64,000 bases of DNA. Origin: Aquimarina sp. ERC-38. Lineage in GTDB: Bacteria; Bacteroidota; Bacteroidia; Flavobacteriales; Flavobacteriaceae. Location: the NCBI RefSeq assembly GCF_026222555.1, contig NZ_CP098511.1, positions 1,717,501 through 1,781,500 on the forward strand, given 5' to 3'. Below the pieces are notes generated by a model. That model was not told where the DNA came from. It saw nothing but the letters and a program-made list of their open reading frames with translations, and ran no database searches. The translations under genes and the position numbers were made by a program. Shown piece by piece: positions 44,814 to 54,164 of this stretch. Position 1 is the first letter of the stretch. The number at the start of each line of letters is the position of its first letter.

Positions 44814-46073
44814 TTAATCCGTTTTACCGGTTAACTCCCTATTACTTTTTATGATTCTTTCCTTTTGTTCCTTAGTAAGTTGCTGTTTATAATACACCCC
44901 CGGACTATGGTAAACGTGGTGTTTTTTCATTTCCGGATCGTCAATGTCCAGACTGAGGTCACAATCAAACCTAACCAGGTTTGCATGATTGGTCGACCAT
45001 CCGTTAACCGCTGTAAAATGCGCTAAACCCCAGGTAATACCCCTACCGTCTTTTGTGTTGGTAAAAGCATCAGGAATATAAGGACCGGCTGCAGTAGGCA
45101 TTAACTCTACCATAGAAGCTATCTTAAAATTAACCCCATCTTCTGCAAACTGAACGGTGTTGTGTTCGTTCCCATCTTTTATGGTCAATGCGGCAATTCC
45201 CTGTTTAAAAGGAAAAAGTGTGGTTTCATGACCGGAGGCTAAAACAGGGTTCATTGAACTTTTTGTAAATGGCCCAAACGGACTTTCAGCGGTTGCCAGG
45301 CCTTGCATACGGACTAAATTCGGTTTTTGATTAAAATCTGATTTGTAGTATAAATAGATTTTATCTTTATAGACGAGGGGATAAGGGTCATGGATAGAGT
45401 ATTGATCCCAGCTGTCCTTAGGTCCATTCGGAATGACAATTTTGTTAGTGGCTGTCCAGGGCCCATTCGGAGATTCGGCATAAGATAATAGTACCGGACA
45501 GTCGTCACCTCGTAAACCACTAGCTTCACTAAATCCCTGGTAATACATATAATATTTACCTTGCCATTTTAAAATATCTGCTGTGGTTACGGATCGATGC
45601 CCCGGATTTGGTTTCGGTGGTCGCGGGATGGCAACTCCCTGTTCTTCCCAGGTAAAACCATCAAGGCTGGTTGCATACCAAATTTCAGAAAGATCCCAAT
45701 CTGAAGAAGGAATGGTTTCCGTACTTGATTTTGCTCCTTTTGGCGAAGTTACCGTATGCCTGTAAGTATACCAGACGTAATACTTTCCGTTTTCAAAAAT
45801 TACTTTTGACGGATCACGCCTACTAATCGTGCCATCTGCATTACTATAATCAAAACCGTTAAGTTTAGTGTACTTGAATTGAGTATATAATTCGTTGGTC
45901 TCCGGGCTTGGAGTTACATAATTTTCGTAATTGCGTTCTAATGCCCTGCTTAACGGAAAGTCCGGTTTTTTTTCTGGTAACATAAAGGGAAAATGATTAT
46001 CCTGAGCGCCACAAGGAATGGATAAAAAGCTTATACAAACTAGTAAATACCAATGTTGCTGAATTGTTTTCAT
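44814..46073 (-). CDS. GH117 family 3,6-anhydro-L-galactosidase-type enzyme
   Basis: 419 residues. Signal peptide about 1-23 (cleaved near CGAQD). N-terminal helical segment with the GH117 dimerisation motif SxAxxR (SRALER), then a five-bladed propeller: TQFKYTKLNGFDYSNADGTI, SRRDPSKVIFENGKYYVWYT, SVTTADILKWQGKYYMYYQG, DQYSIHDPYPLVYKDKIYLY, SGHETTLFPFKQGIAAL and GPYIPDAFTNTKDGRGITWG. These match the neoagarooligosaccharide hydrolase family almost block by block, including the Asp pair and the HET general-acid region. GH117 releases 3,6-anhydro-L-galactose from the non-reducing end of neoagaro-oligomers. It is the strongest pointer to an agar-type substrate. Starts 3 bp after the upstream GH28-like gene. 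Confidence 0.93.
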   Translation of the reverse strand: MKTIQQHWYLLVCISFLSIPCGAQDNHFPFMLPEKKPDFPLSRALERNYENYVTPSPETNELYTQFKYTKLNGFDYSNADGTISRRDPSKVIFENGKYYVWYTYRHTVTSPKGAKSSTETIPSSDWDLSEIWYATSLDGFTWEEQGVAIPRPPKPNPGHRSVTTADILKWQGKYYMYYQGFSEASGLRGDDCPVLLSYAESPNGPWTATNKIVIPNGPKDSWDQYSIHDPYPLVYKDKIYLYYKSDFNQKPNLVRMQGLATAESPFGPFTKSSMNPVLASGHETTLFPFKQGIAALTIKDGNEHNTVQFAEDGVNFKIASMVELMPTAAGPYIPDAFTNTKDGRGITWGLAHFTAVNGWSTNHANLVRFDCDLSLDIDDPEMKKHHVYHSPGVYYKQQLTKEQKERIIKSNRELTGKTD

Positions 46074-46076
46074 TAA

Positions 46077-47456
46077 TTAGTTTTTTAATAGGGTTTCAAA
46101 GCGAAAGTCTTTTATATTTGTTTTATAGGTAACGTTAATGGATTTTAGTTCGTCGATATGTCTGGCATACATACCGAAGGCTGGGAGAACGCCAAAGAGT
46201 TTAAATTCAGGATAACGTTCTTTATCTTCGGGAACAACTATGTCTTTATGTTGTACCGTACCACCTCCGGGTAAAGTAATTTGTATGTTTTCGAGCTCAA
46301 CCGATTCAATTTTATGACCAGGTGTTCCCGTAATCAAAATTCCGGAGGGTGGTGATACTCTTGAATCTGCTGAACTTCGGGTTTGAGCCACTACATTTCT
46401 GATAAGTACATTTTTGATAGAGCCTACCGGACGTTTTACAGCATCTCGATATGTTTTTAAACGTTTACCTAACCGAATAAATATAGGCATTTCTGTATGG
46501 GTCATTCGTATATCCTCCATTAAAACGTCATGAATATTAGCACCATCCACACTTAATATCTTAATGCCTCCCCCTTTAGTATCGTAAATCTCACAGTTTT
46601 TAAAGCTAATATCATAAAAATCTCCCATGGATTCCGTACCTAGTTTGATTGCACCCCAATCACTTTTTAAAGTACAATTTTTAACTTTTACATTATAAGT
46701 AGGTAACGGACTGGTAGTTTTAATGCATATAGAATCATCTCCGGAGTCTATATTGCAATTTTTAATGAAAACATTATGACTGGAATCCAGATCAATTCCA
46801 TCATTATTTTTATTAGCATGGTTGTATATGGAAATACCATCAATAAAAATGTCGTAAGATTGATAAAAATGACAAGCCCACGCAGCTGCTTCCCGAAGAT
46901 GAATATTCTGTAAACGAATTTGAGAGGATTTTACAAAGCGAACTAAGAAAGGACGATTTTTACCAATTTTTTTATCAGATAAACCAAGTTCTGCCCTTTT
47001 CAATTTAAGGTTTCTAGCAAGAAATGAAGCTCCGTTTCCATCTATCGTTCCTGTTCCGCTGATTCCTATATTAGTAACTTGTAAGGCTCCTATTAGGCAG
47101 GTACCTCTTTCCTGACCTACGGCATCAGTAAAAGTGTCTATACTTTTATAATCTGTAGGGTTAGAACTGCCTACAAGTTTTGATTGCTCCTGGACATGAA
47201 GTGTTACGTTATCTTTTAGAATTATAGTACCACTAATATAAATTCCATTCTTTAAACGGACAATACCTCCTCCTTCTTCAGAGCATTGATCAATAGCTTT
47301 CTGTATGGCAGTGGTATTTATAGTTAAGCTATCGCCTTTAGCCCCAAAACTTTCAACATCATAAATTCTAGTTTTGGATTGAAAAGCATATAATACTCCA
47401 ATACTACAAAAAAAAATCAAAAACCTACCATACTTCTTTACTAGCAATGTACGCAT
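46077..47456 (-). CDS. GH28-like parallel beta-helix hydrolase, non-canonical active site
   Basis: 459 residues. Hydrophobic signal about 8-27. Pectate-lyase-3-like start YDVESFGAKGDSLTINTTAI then QKAIDQC, and beta-helix core with NNDGIDLDSSHNV and IDSGDDSICIKTTSP. The acidic residues of the GH28 N-D and DD positions are present. However, the GHG histidine and RIK lysine motifs of polygalacturonases are replaced by LKSDWGAIKLGTESMGD. So the fold is GH28, but substrate and chemistry may differ from pectin hydrolysis. It lies 5 bp after GH16 and 3 bp before GH117, in an agar-type operon without any uronate genes. Confidence 0.8.
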   Translation of the reverse strand: MRTLLVKKYGRFLIFFCSIGVLYAFQSKTRIYDVESFGAKGDSLTINTTAIQKAIDQCSEEGGGIVRLKNGIYISGTIILKDNVTLHVQEQSKLVGSSNPTDYKSIDTFTDAVGQERGTCLIGALQVTNIGISGTGTIDGNGASFLARNLKLKRAELGLSDKKIGKNRPFLVRFVKSSQIRLQNIHLREAAAWACHFYQSYDIFIDGISIYNHANKNNDGIDLDSSHNVFIKNCNIDSGDDSICIKTTSPLPTYNVKVKNCTLKSDWGAIKLGTESMGDFYDISFKNCEIYDTKGGGIKILSVDGANIHDVLMEDIRMTHTEMPIFIRLGKRLKTYRDAVKRPVGSIKNVLIRNVVAQTRSSADSRVSPPSGILITGTPGHKIESVELENIQITLPGGGTVQHKDIVVPEDKERYPEFKLFGVLPAFGMYARHIDELKSINVTYKTNIKDFRFETLLKN

Positions 47457-47461
47457 TCTTG

Positions 47462-48340
47462 TTATCGATTAGCGACTAATTCCCATGTTCTTACCCAGTT
47501 GTAATAAGTAGTCCTTTCTTCTTCGGTATATTCCATACCACCATTTTCAGGAACTTTATTCCAATTGTAGGTTTCCACGACCATTCGTAAATGCATGGTA
47601 ATATCAAAATCTGCTGGCGGCTTTACTTTGGATTGAAATTTACCGTCTAGAAAGAATAGAATTTCATCTTTTGATTTCCACCATACTCCATACACATGAA
47701 AATCATCATAAACCTTTCCACTGGCGTCCGCTCTGGCTTTATGAGAACCTTTCATATAGTCGCAACCTTCAGGAATATTTCTGCTATGAGTATTCGAATT
47801 CATAGCTTGATCAAAGTTTTTTATCCATGCCGCCGGGTTCGTTATTTCACCTACACATTCCTGGATATCTAATTCTGTTGTTCTCTTATCACAACCTTTT
47901 ACACCTTTACGGTTATTAATTAACCAAAATGTCGAGGACATAAAGGTTTTATTAGCTTTCATTTCACATTCATAGTAGCCATAAGTCATTCCTGCTTTGG
48001 AGCCTACGTAACCGCCGCCGTGAGTAAAAATTTTATCATCCCTTATAATTTTCTGAGGCAACAAGGTGGTGGTAATTTGTAAACTACCATCAGCAACTTT
48101 TATATTTTCAGGAAGGAATAGACCCGGCGGACGACCAATCCAACCTTGCCCAGAAATCTGCCATTTATCTTCATCAATCTTTTTACCTTTAAATTCATCA
48201 GACATTTGTTTATTTAGCTTCCAGATCATATTTGGGGGTTTAGGATCTTCGCCTTTTTGGAAGCTCGGTTTTTTTTGTGCAATTACACTACTTATTGTAA
48301 CTAAAAAAGCTACTATTTGAATTTTTCTAAATTTATTCAT
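47462..48340 (-). CDS. GH16 endo-galactanase (agarase/porphyranase-like)
   Basis: 292 residues, signal peptide 1-21 plus a single catalytic beta-jelly roll, no carbohydrate-binding module or T9SS domain. Catalytic ExDxxE motif is E156-L-D-I-Q-E161 (nucleophile E156, acid/base E161). The QISGQGWIGRPPGLFLPENI stretch and the closing MVVETYNWNKVPENGGM, then YYNWVRTWELV, are typical of GH16 enzymes on algal galactans rather than laminarin or lichenin. It would cut beta-1,4-galactosidic bonds inside the chain; distinguishing agarase from porphyranase needs subfamily analysis. It lies between two GH28-like genes. Confidence 0.88.
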   Translation of the reverse strand: MNKFRKIQIVAFLVTISSVIAQKKPSFQKGEDPKPPNMIWKLNKQMSDEFKGKKIDEDKWQISGQGWIGRPPGLFLPENIKVADGSLQITTTLLPQKIIRDDKIFTHGGGYVGSKAGMTYGYYECEMKANKTFMSSTFWLINNRKGVKGCDKRTTELDIQECVGEITNPAAWIKNFDQAMNSNTHSRNIPEGCDYMKGSHKARADASGKVYDDFHVYGVWWKSKDEILFFLDGKFQSKVKPPADFDITMHLRMVVETYNWNKVPENGGMEYTEEERTTYYNWVRTWELVANR

Positions 48341-48387
48341 TTGTTTATATAATTTTATATGAAGCGTATAAAACGGATGTCAAGCAT

Positions 48388-49773
48388 TTACTTAGATATA
48401 GAATTGCTGATTTCCTTTTTATTTAAAAATATGTTTTGCTGCCGGACGTGCAATACGTCCTTGTAAACAATGGGCGGTCTGTCATCCTTAGTAATGGTTT
48501 GTAAACTAAAATTAGTAATAACCAGACCATCTACATGCCTGGCATAAATACCGGAAGCAGGCAGAGTTCCCACTTTTTTAAATTCCGGCCACCAATTGCC
48601 TAAGGTTTCTAAGGTATATTCTTTTAAATCTGTCTTGTTAGCATCTTCTTTTGTACCGCCACCGGAAACAGTAAATTGGATATTATTTAATTGGATGTTT
48701 GAAATATAGTGATTAGGCATTCCGGTAATGAATATAGCAGCATTTTTATCCAGTTCACGGTTGTCCGCAATCATATTATTAAAAATAAAGCCATGCATGG
48801 CTTTCATAGGTAACACTTCCTGAGGAGCATCCACCCCCGCACGTTGCTGGCAAAAAGTCATAAAAATAGGCCTCGGTACGTTTTTCATTACAATATTTGA
48901 GAACAACATATTTTTCATTTCTCCTCCTTCATTCATTTGAATCTTGAACCCGGAATCCTGTATGTCGTGAAAGGTACAATTACTTACCGTGACCGATTCG
49001 AAATCTCCCCTGGAGGCCAGGCCTATTCGCATTCCTGCCCATTTACTGGTAAATACGCAATTCGTAATCACAATGTCTTTACAGGGCTTGTCCGGCTTTG
49101 AAGTTTGTAAACAAATGGAGTCATCACTGGTATCAAAAGAACTGTTAGAAACACGAACGTTTGTACAACCGTCAAAATCCAATCCGTCTCCGTTATGATT
49201 CACCCGACTGATAATTTTAATACCATCAACTACAATTTCATGACAATACAACCAGGCGGAAGTCCAGGAAGCAGGGTTGATCAAAGTGATATCTTTTAAA
49301 CGAATATCTTCACTATTTAAAAACCGCATTAACATAGGGCGTCCTCCTTTGGCTTTTGCGAAATTTCTTGGGAATCCGTTTCCGTCAATAGTACCATACC
49401 CCTCTATGGAGAAGGATTTTGCGTTGCGGGCAAAAATCAAGCAACGATCCATATGAGGTTCGTTTTTATAAGTGTTTTTATGGGTATCTGTAGTATAATC
49501 CTGATAATTAGGACTCCCTAATAAAACCGCACCATTTTCAATATGTAAAGTCACAAAATCTTTTAAATAAATAGTGCCGACCAAAACCGTTTTTCCGGAA
49601 GGGATGACTACTTTTCCCCCTCCCTGTGACGTACAAGCATCGATCGCTTTTTGAACAGCTTCCGTATCTAACGTGATGCCATCTCCTTTGGCCCCAAAAT
49701 CCAGCACATTGTAAGTGGTTGCACTAATAGGTATTGAAATAGTTAATATGAAAAAGGTAATAAATACGTTCAT
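48388..49773 (-). CDS. GH28-like parallel beta-helix hydrolase, second paralogue
   Basis: 461 residues. Signal peptide about 1-18. Pectate-lyase-3-like start YNVLDFGAKGDGITLDTEAV, helix core with HNGDGLDFDGCTNV and FDTSDDSICLQTSKP. As in the paralogue at 46077-47456, DD is kept but the GHG/RIK motifs are absent: SKWAGMRIGLASRGD stands in their place. The two share layout but are clearly diverged, so this is an old duplication with specialised roles. Its ATG directly abuts the stop of the sulfatase upstream (no spacer), so they are co-translated; a sulfated substrate is therefore likely. Confidence 0.8.
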   Translation of the reverse strand: MNVFITFFILTISIPISATTYNVLDFGAKGDGITLDTEAVQKAIDACTSQGGGKVVIPSGKTVLVGTIYLKDFVTLHIENGAVLLGSPNYQDYTTDTHKNTYKNEPHMDRCLIFARNAKSFSIEGYGTIDGNGFPRNFAKAKGGRPMLMRFLNSEDIRLKDITLINPASWTSAWLYCHEIVVDGIKIISRVNHNGDGLDFDGCTNVRVSNSSFDTSDDSICLQTSKPDKPCKDIVITNCVFTSKWAGMRIGLASRGDFESVTVSNCTFHDIQDSGFKIQMNEGGEMKNMLFSNIVMKNVPRPIFMTFCQQRAGVDAPQEVLPMKAMHGFIFNNMIADNRELDKNAAIFITGMPNHYISNIQLNNIQFTVSGGGTKEDANKTDLKEYTLETLGNWWPEFKKVGTLPASGIYARHVDGLVITNFSLQTITKDDRPPIVYKDVLHVRQQNIFLNKKEISNSISK

Positions 49774-51093
49774 TTATATTTTATATGGTGTGAATATTGC
49801 TGTCAAATCGGCCATATCACCGGTTTTTTGTTGCCAAATTTTTAGTTCTTTAAGAAGTTTTGTAATTATCTTTTTAGACTCCTTCTTTTGATAGAGATTG
49901 GTAGTCTCCCAGGGATCTTTTTTTATATTGTATAGTTCCAAAACCTTCGTTTCAGGATATATAATTAACTTATAATCTCCGGAAATCATACCTCTCTGAT
50001 CATCAAACATAGCGAGATAAATTGAGTTTCTGACATTTTGTTTTTTTGAAATTAACGGAAGCAAACTTTTAAAATCCGTAGCTTCCATGGGTTTTAATTT
50101 AAGCAGGTCAAATAGGGTAGGGGCAATGTCCTGTAAATACACCCGCTGATTGATTTTTCTATTGGCATCAAATCCCGGAGCTTTTACAATTAACGGTGCT
50201 GTTACACTTGGTTCATAGAGACATACTTTGCCTGACACTCCGTTTTCGCCAAAGTTAATTCCATGATCCGAAGTAAAAACAATTAAAGTACGGTCATAAA
50301 TTCCTTTATCCTTTAATGCCTTTATAATATCACCAATCCGAACATCCATATGGGTAACCATGGCGTTATTCCGTTGAACGCGTTTTTGCATGGTTTTCAA
50401 TCGTAAAGGATCTGGTGCGTATTGATACTTTATATTTTTATTTAAGCGCATTTGATCAGAAAAACTTGGGGGTAGGGTTATTTTATCGGTGGGATATAAA
50501 TTATAATATTGTTGTTCGGTTTCTCTGGGTACATGGGGTGCATTAAAAGCCACATAGGCAAAGAAGGGTTTCTCTCCTTTATAATTCGTGATAAAGTTAG
50601 CAGCCTCGCTTGCGGTAACATCTGTTATATGTCCCTCTTCCGTATAATATGTATTGAATTGTCCGGATCGTATGCTTCCTGTTTCGTTAAATATAGATTC
50701 TACCGGTTTTCCACTAGCATGCCATTTACCGGTCATATAAGTATAATAGCCGTTATCCTGTAATTTTTCGGGTAATGATTTTGGGGCGTTTTTCCTATTA
50801 ATCTTTTTAGCATCCCATAAATATTTTCCGTACATCAGCATGGTTCTGCTTGGGATGCAGACTGCGGGTGACCAGCAACCCATATTGTATGCTGCAGTAA
50901 ATGATATACCTTCTGAGGCTAATTGATCAATATTAGGAGTAACCATTAAGGTATTTCCGTAGGCACCAACCGCCTGATTGCTTTGATCATCAGATTCTAT
51001 AAATACTACATTCATCTGGGTAAAACCACTTACTGTGGTAAAAAAACAAAGTATATAATGTAGCACTTGATTTTTATTAAGTAGGTTTTTCAA
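49774..51093 (-). CDS. Type I sulfatase heading the minus-strand PUL arm
   Basis: 439 residues, somewhat short for S1. Signal peptide about 8-25. Metal Asp pair in VVFIESDDQSNQAVGAYG (D35, D36), formylglycine site C79-I-P-S-R then TMLMYG, TGKWHASGKP, FVAFNAPHVPRE and IVFTSDHGINFGENG. First gene of the operon sulfatase, GH28-like, GH16, GH28-like, GH117, beta-helix. Its promoter region was hit by the IS5-family element (right at 51155), only 61 bp upstream of the start, so the present promoter may lie in or be affected by the IS. Confidence 0.92.
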   Translation of the reverse strand: MKNLLNKNQVLHYILCFFTTVSGFTQMNVVFIESDDQSNQAVGAYGNTLMVTPNIDQLASEGISFTAAYNMGCWSPAVCIPSRTMLMYGKYLWDAKKINRKNAPKSLPEKLQDNGYYTYMTGKWHASGKPVESIFNETGSIRSGQFNTYYTEEGHITDVTASEAANFITNYKGEKPFFAYVAFNAPHVPRETEQQYYNLYPTDKITLPPSFSDQMRLNKNIKYQYAPDPLRLKTMQKRVQRNNAMVTHMDVRIGDIIKALKDKGIYDRTLIVFTSDHGINFGENGVSGKVCLYEPSVTAPLIVKAPGFDANRKINQRVYLQDIAPTLFDLLKLKPMEATDFKSLLPLISKKQNVRNSIYLAMFDDQRGMISGDYKLIIYPETKVLELYNIKKDPWETTNLYQKKESKKIITKLLKELKIWQQKTGDMADLTAIFTPYKI

Positions 51094-51154
51094 AATATTA
51101 TTAAGAATTTTTGTATGATATAGAAATGTACGACAAATTACTGATTAACTTTAA

Positions 51155-52038
51155 GAGCATGTTTAAATAAGATTCTTATAAATTACCTTATTCTATTGAG
51201 AATGATTTGACAATTCTGCCATAATACCCAAGATTCTTGACTTTCCTTCGTTTTTTCATAGTCTTTATCGAGTCTTCTGAAGAAGTTGAAGATACCGAAA
51301 GTCCTTTCAGTTACCCATCTCCACTTCAAGGGAACAAAACCTTTTGTGGATGGGGGAGTTGATGATATCTTTACCTCAAGTCCAATTACATTTTCTTCAG
51401 CCCACCTCTTAAATATTGTTTTGTAGGCATGATCAGCTACTATTTTTTCCATCCTATCCAGGTACCCTAATAAAGGTTCCACAACTTTGTTGGCTACTAC
51501 CCCATCAGCTTCATTGGCAGCCCCTACAACAACCCCCCAAACTAAACCTAACGTATCAGTAATTACGTGACGTTTACGGCCATTTACCTTTTTATTACCG
51601 TCAACCCCTTTTGACATACTTGTAAAAGGACCGGACTTTATGGATTGACTATCAATGGATAACAAGCTAGGTGTTGGTTCTTTCCCTTGTCGGTTCCGCT
51701 CCATTTTGTTAAGCTCAATATTTAATCTCTCTTGTGTCCCATCTTTTTGCCATTTGCGAAAGTAATAGTATACACTTTGCCATTTTGGAAAACTATCCGG
51801 GAGGTTACGCCACTGAGTACCTGTACGGAGTTGCCATAAAATAGCGTCTACAATATCCCGTAGTTTATAATGCCCCCGGGTTTTCTTAGGTAAAAATAAT
51901 TCCATATATTCCCATTGCTGGGTAGTTAATCTGTTATATTTAGATTGCATAAACATTGTTGTTTTAGTCAACTACAAAGTTTAGACTATCCAGCTTTTTA
52001 ACAAAAAAATTATCCGAAAATTTAGTTTAAACATGCTC
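51155..52038 (-). mobile_element. IS5-family insertion sequence, complete (884 bp)
   Basis: Perfect 13-bp terminal inverted repeats GAGCATGTTTAAA (51155-51167) and TTTAAACATGCTC (52026-52038), flanked on both sides by TAA (51152-51154, 52039-52041), the 3-bp target duplication usual for the IS427/IS1031 groups. One intact transposase gene. It is inserted between two divergent sulfatase genes. Confidence 0.9.
51183..51971 (-). CDS. IS5-family transposase
   Basis: 262 residues. DUF4096-like start (YNRLTTQQWEYMELFLPKKT, then LRDIVDAILWQLRTGTQWRNL) and DDE catalytic residues in LSIDSQSIKSG, IVADHAYKT and WVTERTFGIFNFFRRLDKDY. The start drawn includes MTKTTMF; MQSKYN, seven codons in, is an alternative. 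Single frame, no frameshift, so probably an active element. Confidence 0.92.
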   Translation of the reverse strand: MTKTTMFMQSKYNRLTTQQWEYMELFLPKKTRGHYKLRDIVDAILWQLRTGTQWRNLPDSFPKWQSVYYYFRKWQKDGTQERLNIELNKMERNRQGKEPTPSLLSIDSQSIKSGPFTSMSKGVDGNKKVNGRKRHVITDTLGLVWGVVVGAANEADGVVANKVVEPLLGYLDRMEKIVADHAYKTIFKRWAEENVIGLEVKISSTPPSTKGFVPLKWRWVTERTFGIFNFFRRLDKDYEKTKESQESWVLWQNCQIILNRIR

Positions 52039-52366
52039 TAAGGCGTATTTACTTCCTTCTAAATGAGGGAAGGTTAAGAATAAGATAGTTACTAAAGCTA
52101 AATATCCGGTCTTAAATCCCTCCCTCAGGGGAAGTAAATTCATGATCTAAAAGTACAGACTTTGTATAGCGCACCATACAAGAGATATACAGAATACTAC
52201 CATAAATGATCTATTGAGAGAAGTAAAAGTAAACAGGAGGTTTATAATACCTTTAAGATAACCTATTCGTCCTATAACAAAAGACATTTGTATTGAGTAT
52301 TTAAAGACAATTAAAATAACTTCGGAAACTCACAAAAAGCAAAGTATAATTTGTGACTTAGATCCT
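52039..52366 (+). other. Upstream region of the fourth sulfatase
   Basis: 328 bp, no gene. It contains a pair of inverted arms, TTTACTTCC (52048-52056) and GGAAGTAAA (52130-52138), each followed inward by a GAGGGA-like sequence, so about 90 bp may form a long imperfect hairpin or be another dispersed repeat. TATAATTTG near 52349 is close to a -7 box. Confidence 0.35.
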
Positions 52367-53905
52367 ATGAAAAAAATACTACTTTTTAGCTTGCTTACTT
52401 TAATACTATCTTTTAAAAGCCAGGCACAAAAGAAACCAAATGTTGTTGTGATTTATACGGATGATCACCGGTATACCGGCGTACATGCCTTGGGTGGACA
52501 AGCAGTTAAGACTCCTGCTTTTGATGATTTGGCCCTCAACGGGATTGCTTTTACGAATGCTTACATTATGGGAGCTTTTAGTGGTGCTACCTGCATTCCC
52601 AGTAGAGCCATGTTACTGACCGGGCGTAATTTATTTGAATTAGACGGACAGGGTCGTACAATCCCTGAAGAGCATACCATGATGGGAGAGACCTTTATAG
52701 AGGCAGGTTATTATGCTTATCATGTAGGTAAATGGCATCAGGACATGAAATCTTTAGCCCGGTCTGCTCATAGTGGTGCAAAGGTAAGCGGAAAACCCTC
52801 CTATCTGACCGATCAATTTAGAATGCCTTACAGCGACTGGCAGGCAGATGGAAACTATAAAAAAGAAAACGCCTATTTATTAACATATAACGACCAGGGA
52901 GAAGTTGTAAAAAGGGCGTTGAATAAAAATGATAAGGCAGGACCAACAGGAACAGAAAAAATAGGGCCACATGTTTCAGAAGTACTGGCAGAAGAGGCAT
53001 CTGACTTTATCAGGGCGTACGCTAAGGAGAAACCATTTTTTATGTACCTGGCTTTTCCAACACCTCATGACCCCAGGCAAGCTCCTAAAAAATACAAAGC
53101 GATGTACCCGGAAGAAAATATGGTTTTACCTCCTTCTTATATGTCACAACATCCTTTTGACAACGGGCATATCGTACTTCGAGATGAAAAGTTGGCGGAG
53201 TGGCCAAGAACCGAAGCTATTGCAAAAAAGCACCTATCTGATTATTATGCCATTATCACCCATCTGGATGCTCAGATAGGACGTGTGATAAATGCTTTAA
53301 AAGCTAGTGGTGCCTATCAAAATACAATCATCGTCCTGGCAGGTGATAGTGGTCTGGCCGTAGGGAACCACGGATTAATGGGTAAGCAAAATATATATGA
53401 CGAAGATGGTACGCACATTCCATTTATCATTTCGGGAGGTTTATTAAAACAAGAAGATAAAGGCAGGCGAGAAGATGCTTTATGCTATAATTTTGATATT
53501 ATGCCCACTTTATGTGATATGGCTGGTATTAAAACACCGGCTTCGGTTTCCGGAAAAAGTCTGTTGCCTTTGATAAATAACGAAGTAGAGAGCGTAAGAA
53601 CAAATCTTTATTATGCCTATCGCCAGCATCAAAGAGCGTATCGAAAAGGAAACTTTAAATTAATAGAATATGTGAGGGCACCAGATAAAAATAAAAAACG
53701 CGGAGATATTATAACGGGTTCCAGAGTTACTCAACTCTTTGACCTTTCAAAAGACCCTTGGGAAACATTTAATCTAGCGGATTTTCCGGAATATGCAGCT
53801 AAGGTGGTTTCTATGCGAAACGAAATGAAATCAAAAGCTACCGAATTAGGAGATACCGCTGACGGAAAGCGTACAAGTGTTGATTTTTGGAAGTATTGGG
53901 ATTAG
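52367..53905 (+). CDS. Type I sulfatase
   Basis: 512 residues. Signal peptide 1-20 (LFSLLTLILSFKSQA). Metal Asp in VVIYTDDHRYTGVH (D32, D33), formylglycine site C76-I-P-S-R then AMLLTG, VGKWHQDMKS, LAFPTPHDPRQAP and VLAGDSGLAVGNHGLMGK. The final metal position reads AGDSG rather than SDHG/SDNG, within the family range. Monocistronic, isolated from both arms by the two insertion sequences. Similar motif order to the sulfatase at 49774, but not a close copy. Confidence 0.92.
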   Translation: MKKILLFSLLTLILSFKSQAQKKPNVVVIYTDDHRYTGVHALGGQAVKTPAFDDLALNGIAFTNAYIMGAFSGATCIPSRAMLLTGRNLFELDGQGRTIPEEHTMMGETFIEAGYYAYHVGKWHQDMKSLARSAHSGAKVSGKPSYLTDQFRMPYSDWQADGNYKKENAYLLTYNDQGEVVKRALNKNDKAGPTGTEKIGPHVSEVLAEEASDFIRAYAKEKPFFMYLAFPTPHDPRQAPKKYKAMYPEENMVLPPSYMSQHPFDNGHIVLRDEKLAEWPRTEAIAKKHLSDYYAIITHLDAQIGRVINALKASGAYQNTIIVLAGDSGLAVGNHGLMGKQNIYDEDGTHIPFIISGGLLKQEDKGRREDALCYNFDIMPTLCDMAGIKTPASVSGKSLLPLINNEVESVRTNLYYAYRQHQRAYRKGNFKLIEYVRAPDKNKKRGDIITGSRVTQLFDLSKDPWETFNLADFPEYAAKVVSMRNEMKSKATELGDTADGKRTSVDFWKYWD

Positions 53906-54076
53906 AAAGAAAGGTTCAAATAAGTGATTTTTACAAGGGAATAAATAAAAATTAGTATGTACAAATCAGGCTTTTAACCGAAAATTATCTCGTCTTCGAT
54001 ACAATTTTCTATCAAAAATCACTTAAACTGACGTTGATTTTCTTACGTCGAGTTCTGGTTGATAATAAATTTATAA

Positions 54077-54164
54077 AAAAAGGCCTTACTTCATATTGAA
54101 ATAAGACCTTTTTAGAATTTTTATCTAATTACCAATTTCTTGTTGGTAACCGTATTTCCATTCT
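54077..54164. repeat. Left copy of the 88-bp target duplication of the IS1634-type element
   Basis: Identical to 55816-55903 over all 88 bp. It carries a terminator hairpin (54077-54113) and an orphan copy of the last codons of the T9SS gene at 55860-56822. The DNA from 53906 to 54076 is plain AT-rich spacer. Confidence 0.92.

Noticed and set aside
47462..48340. GH16 as kappa-carrageenase or laminarinase
   Set aside because: Context with GH117 and the sequence around the catalytic motif fit agar-type enzymes better; not excluded by eye.
46077..49773. Calling the GH28-like proteins polygalacturonases
   Set aside because: GHG and RIK motifs are missing and no pectin genes are nearby.
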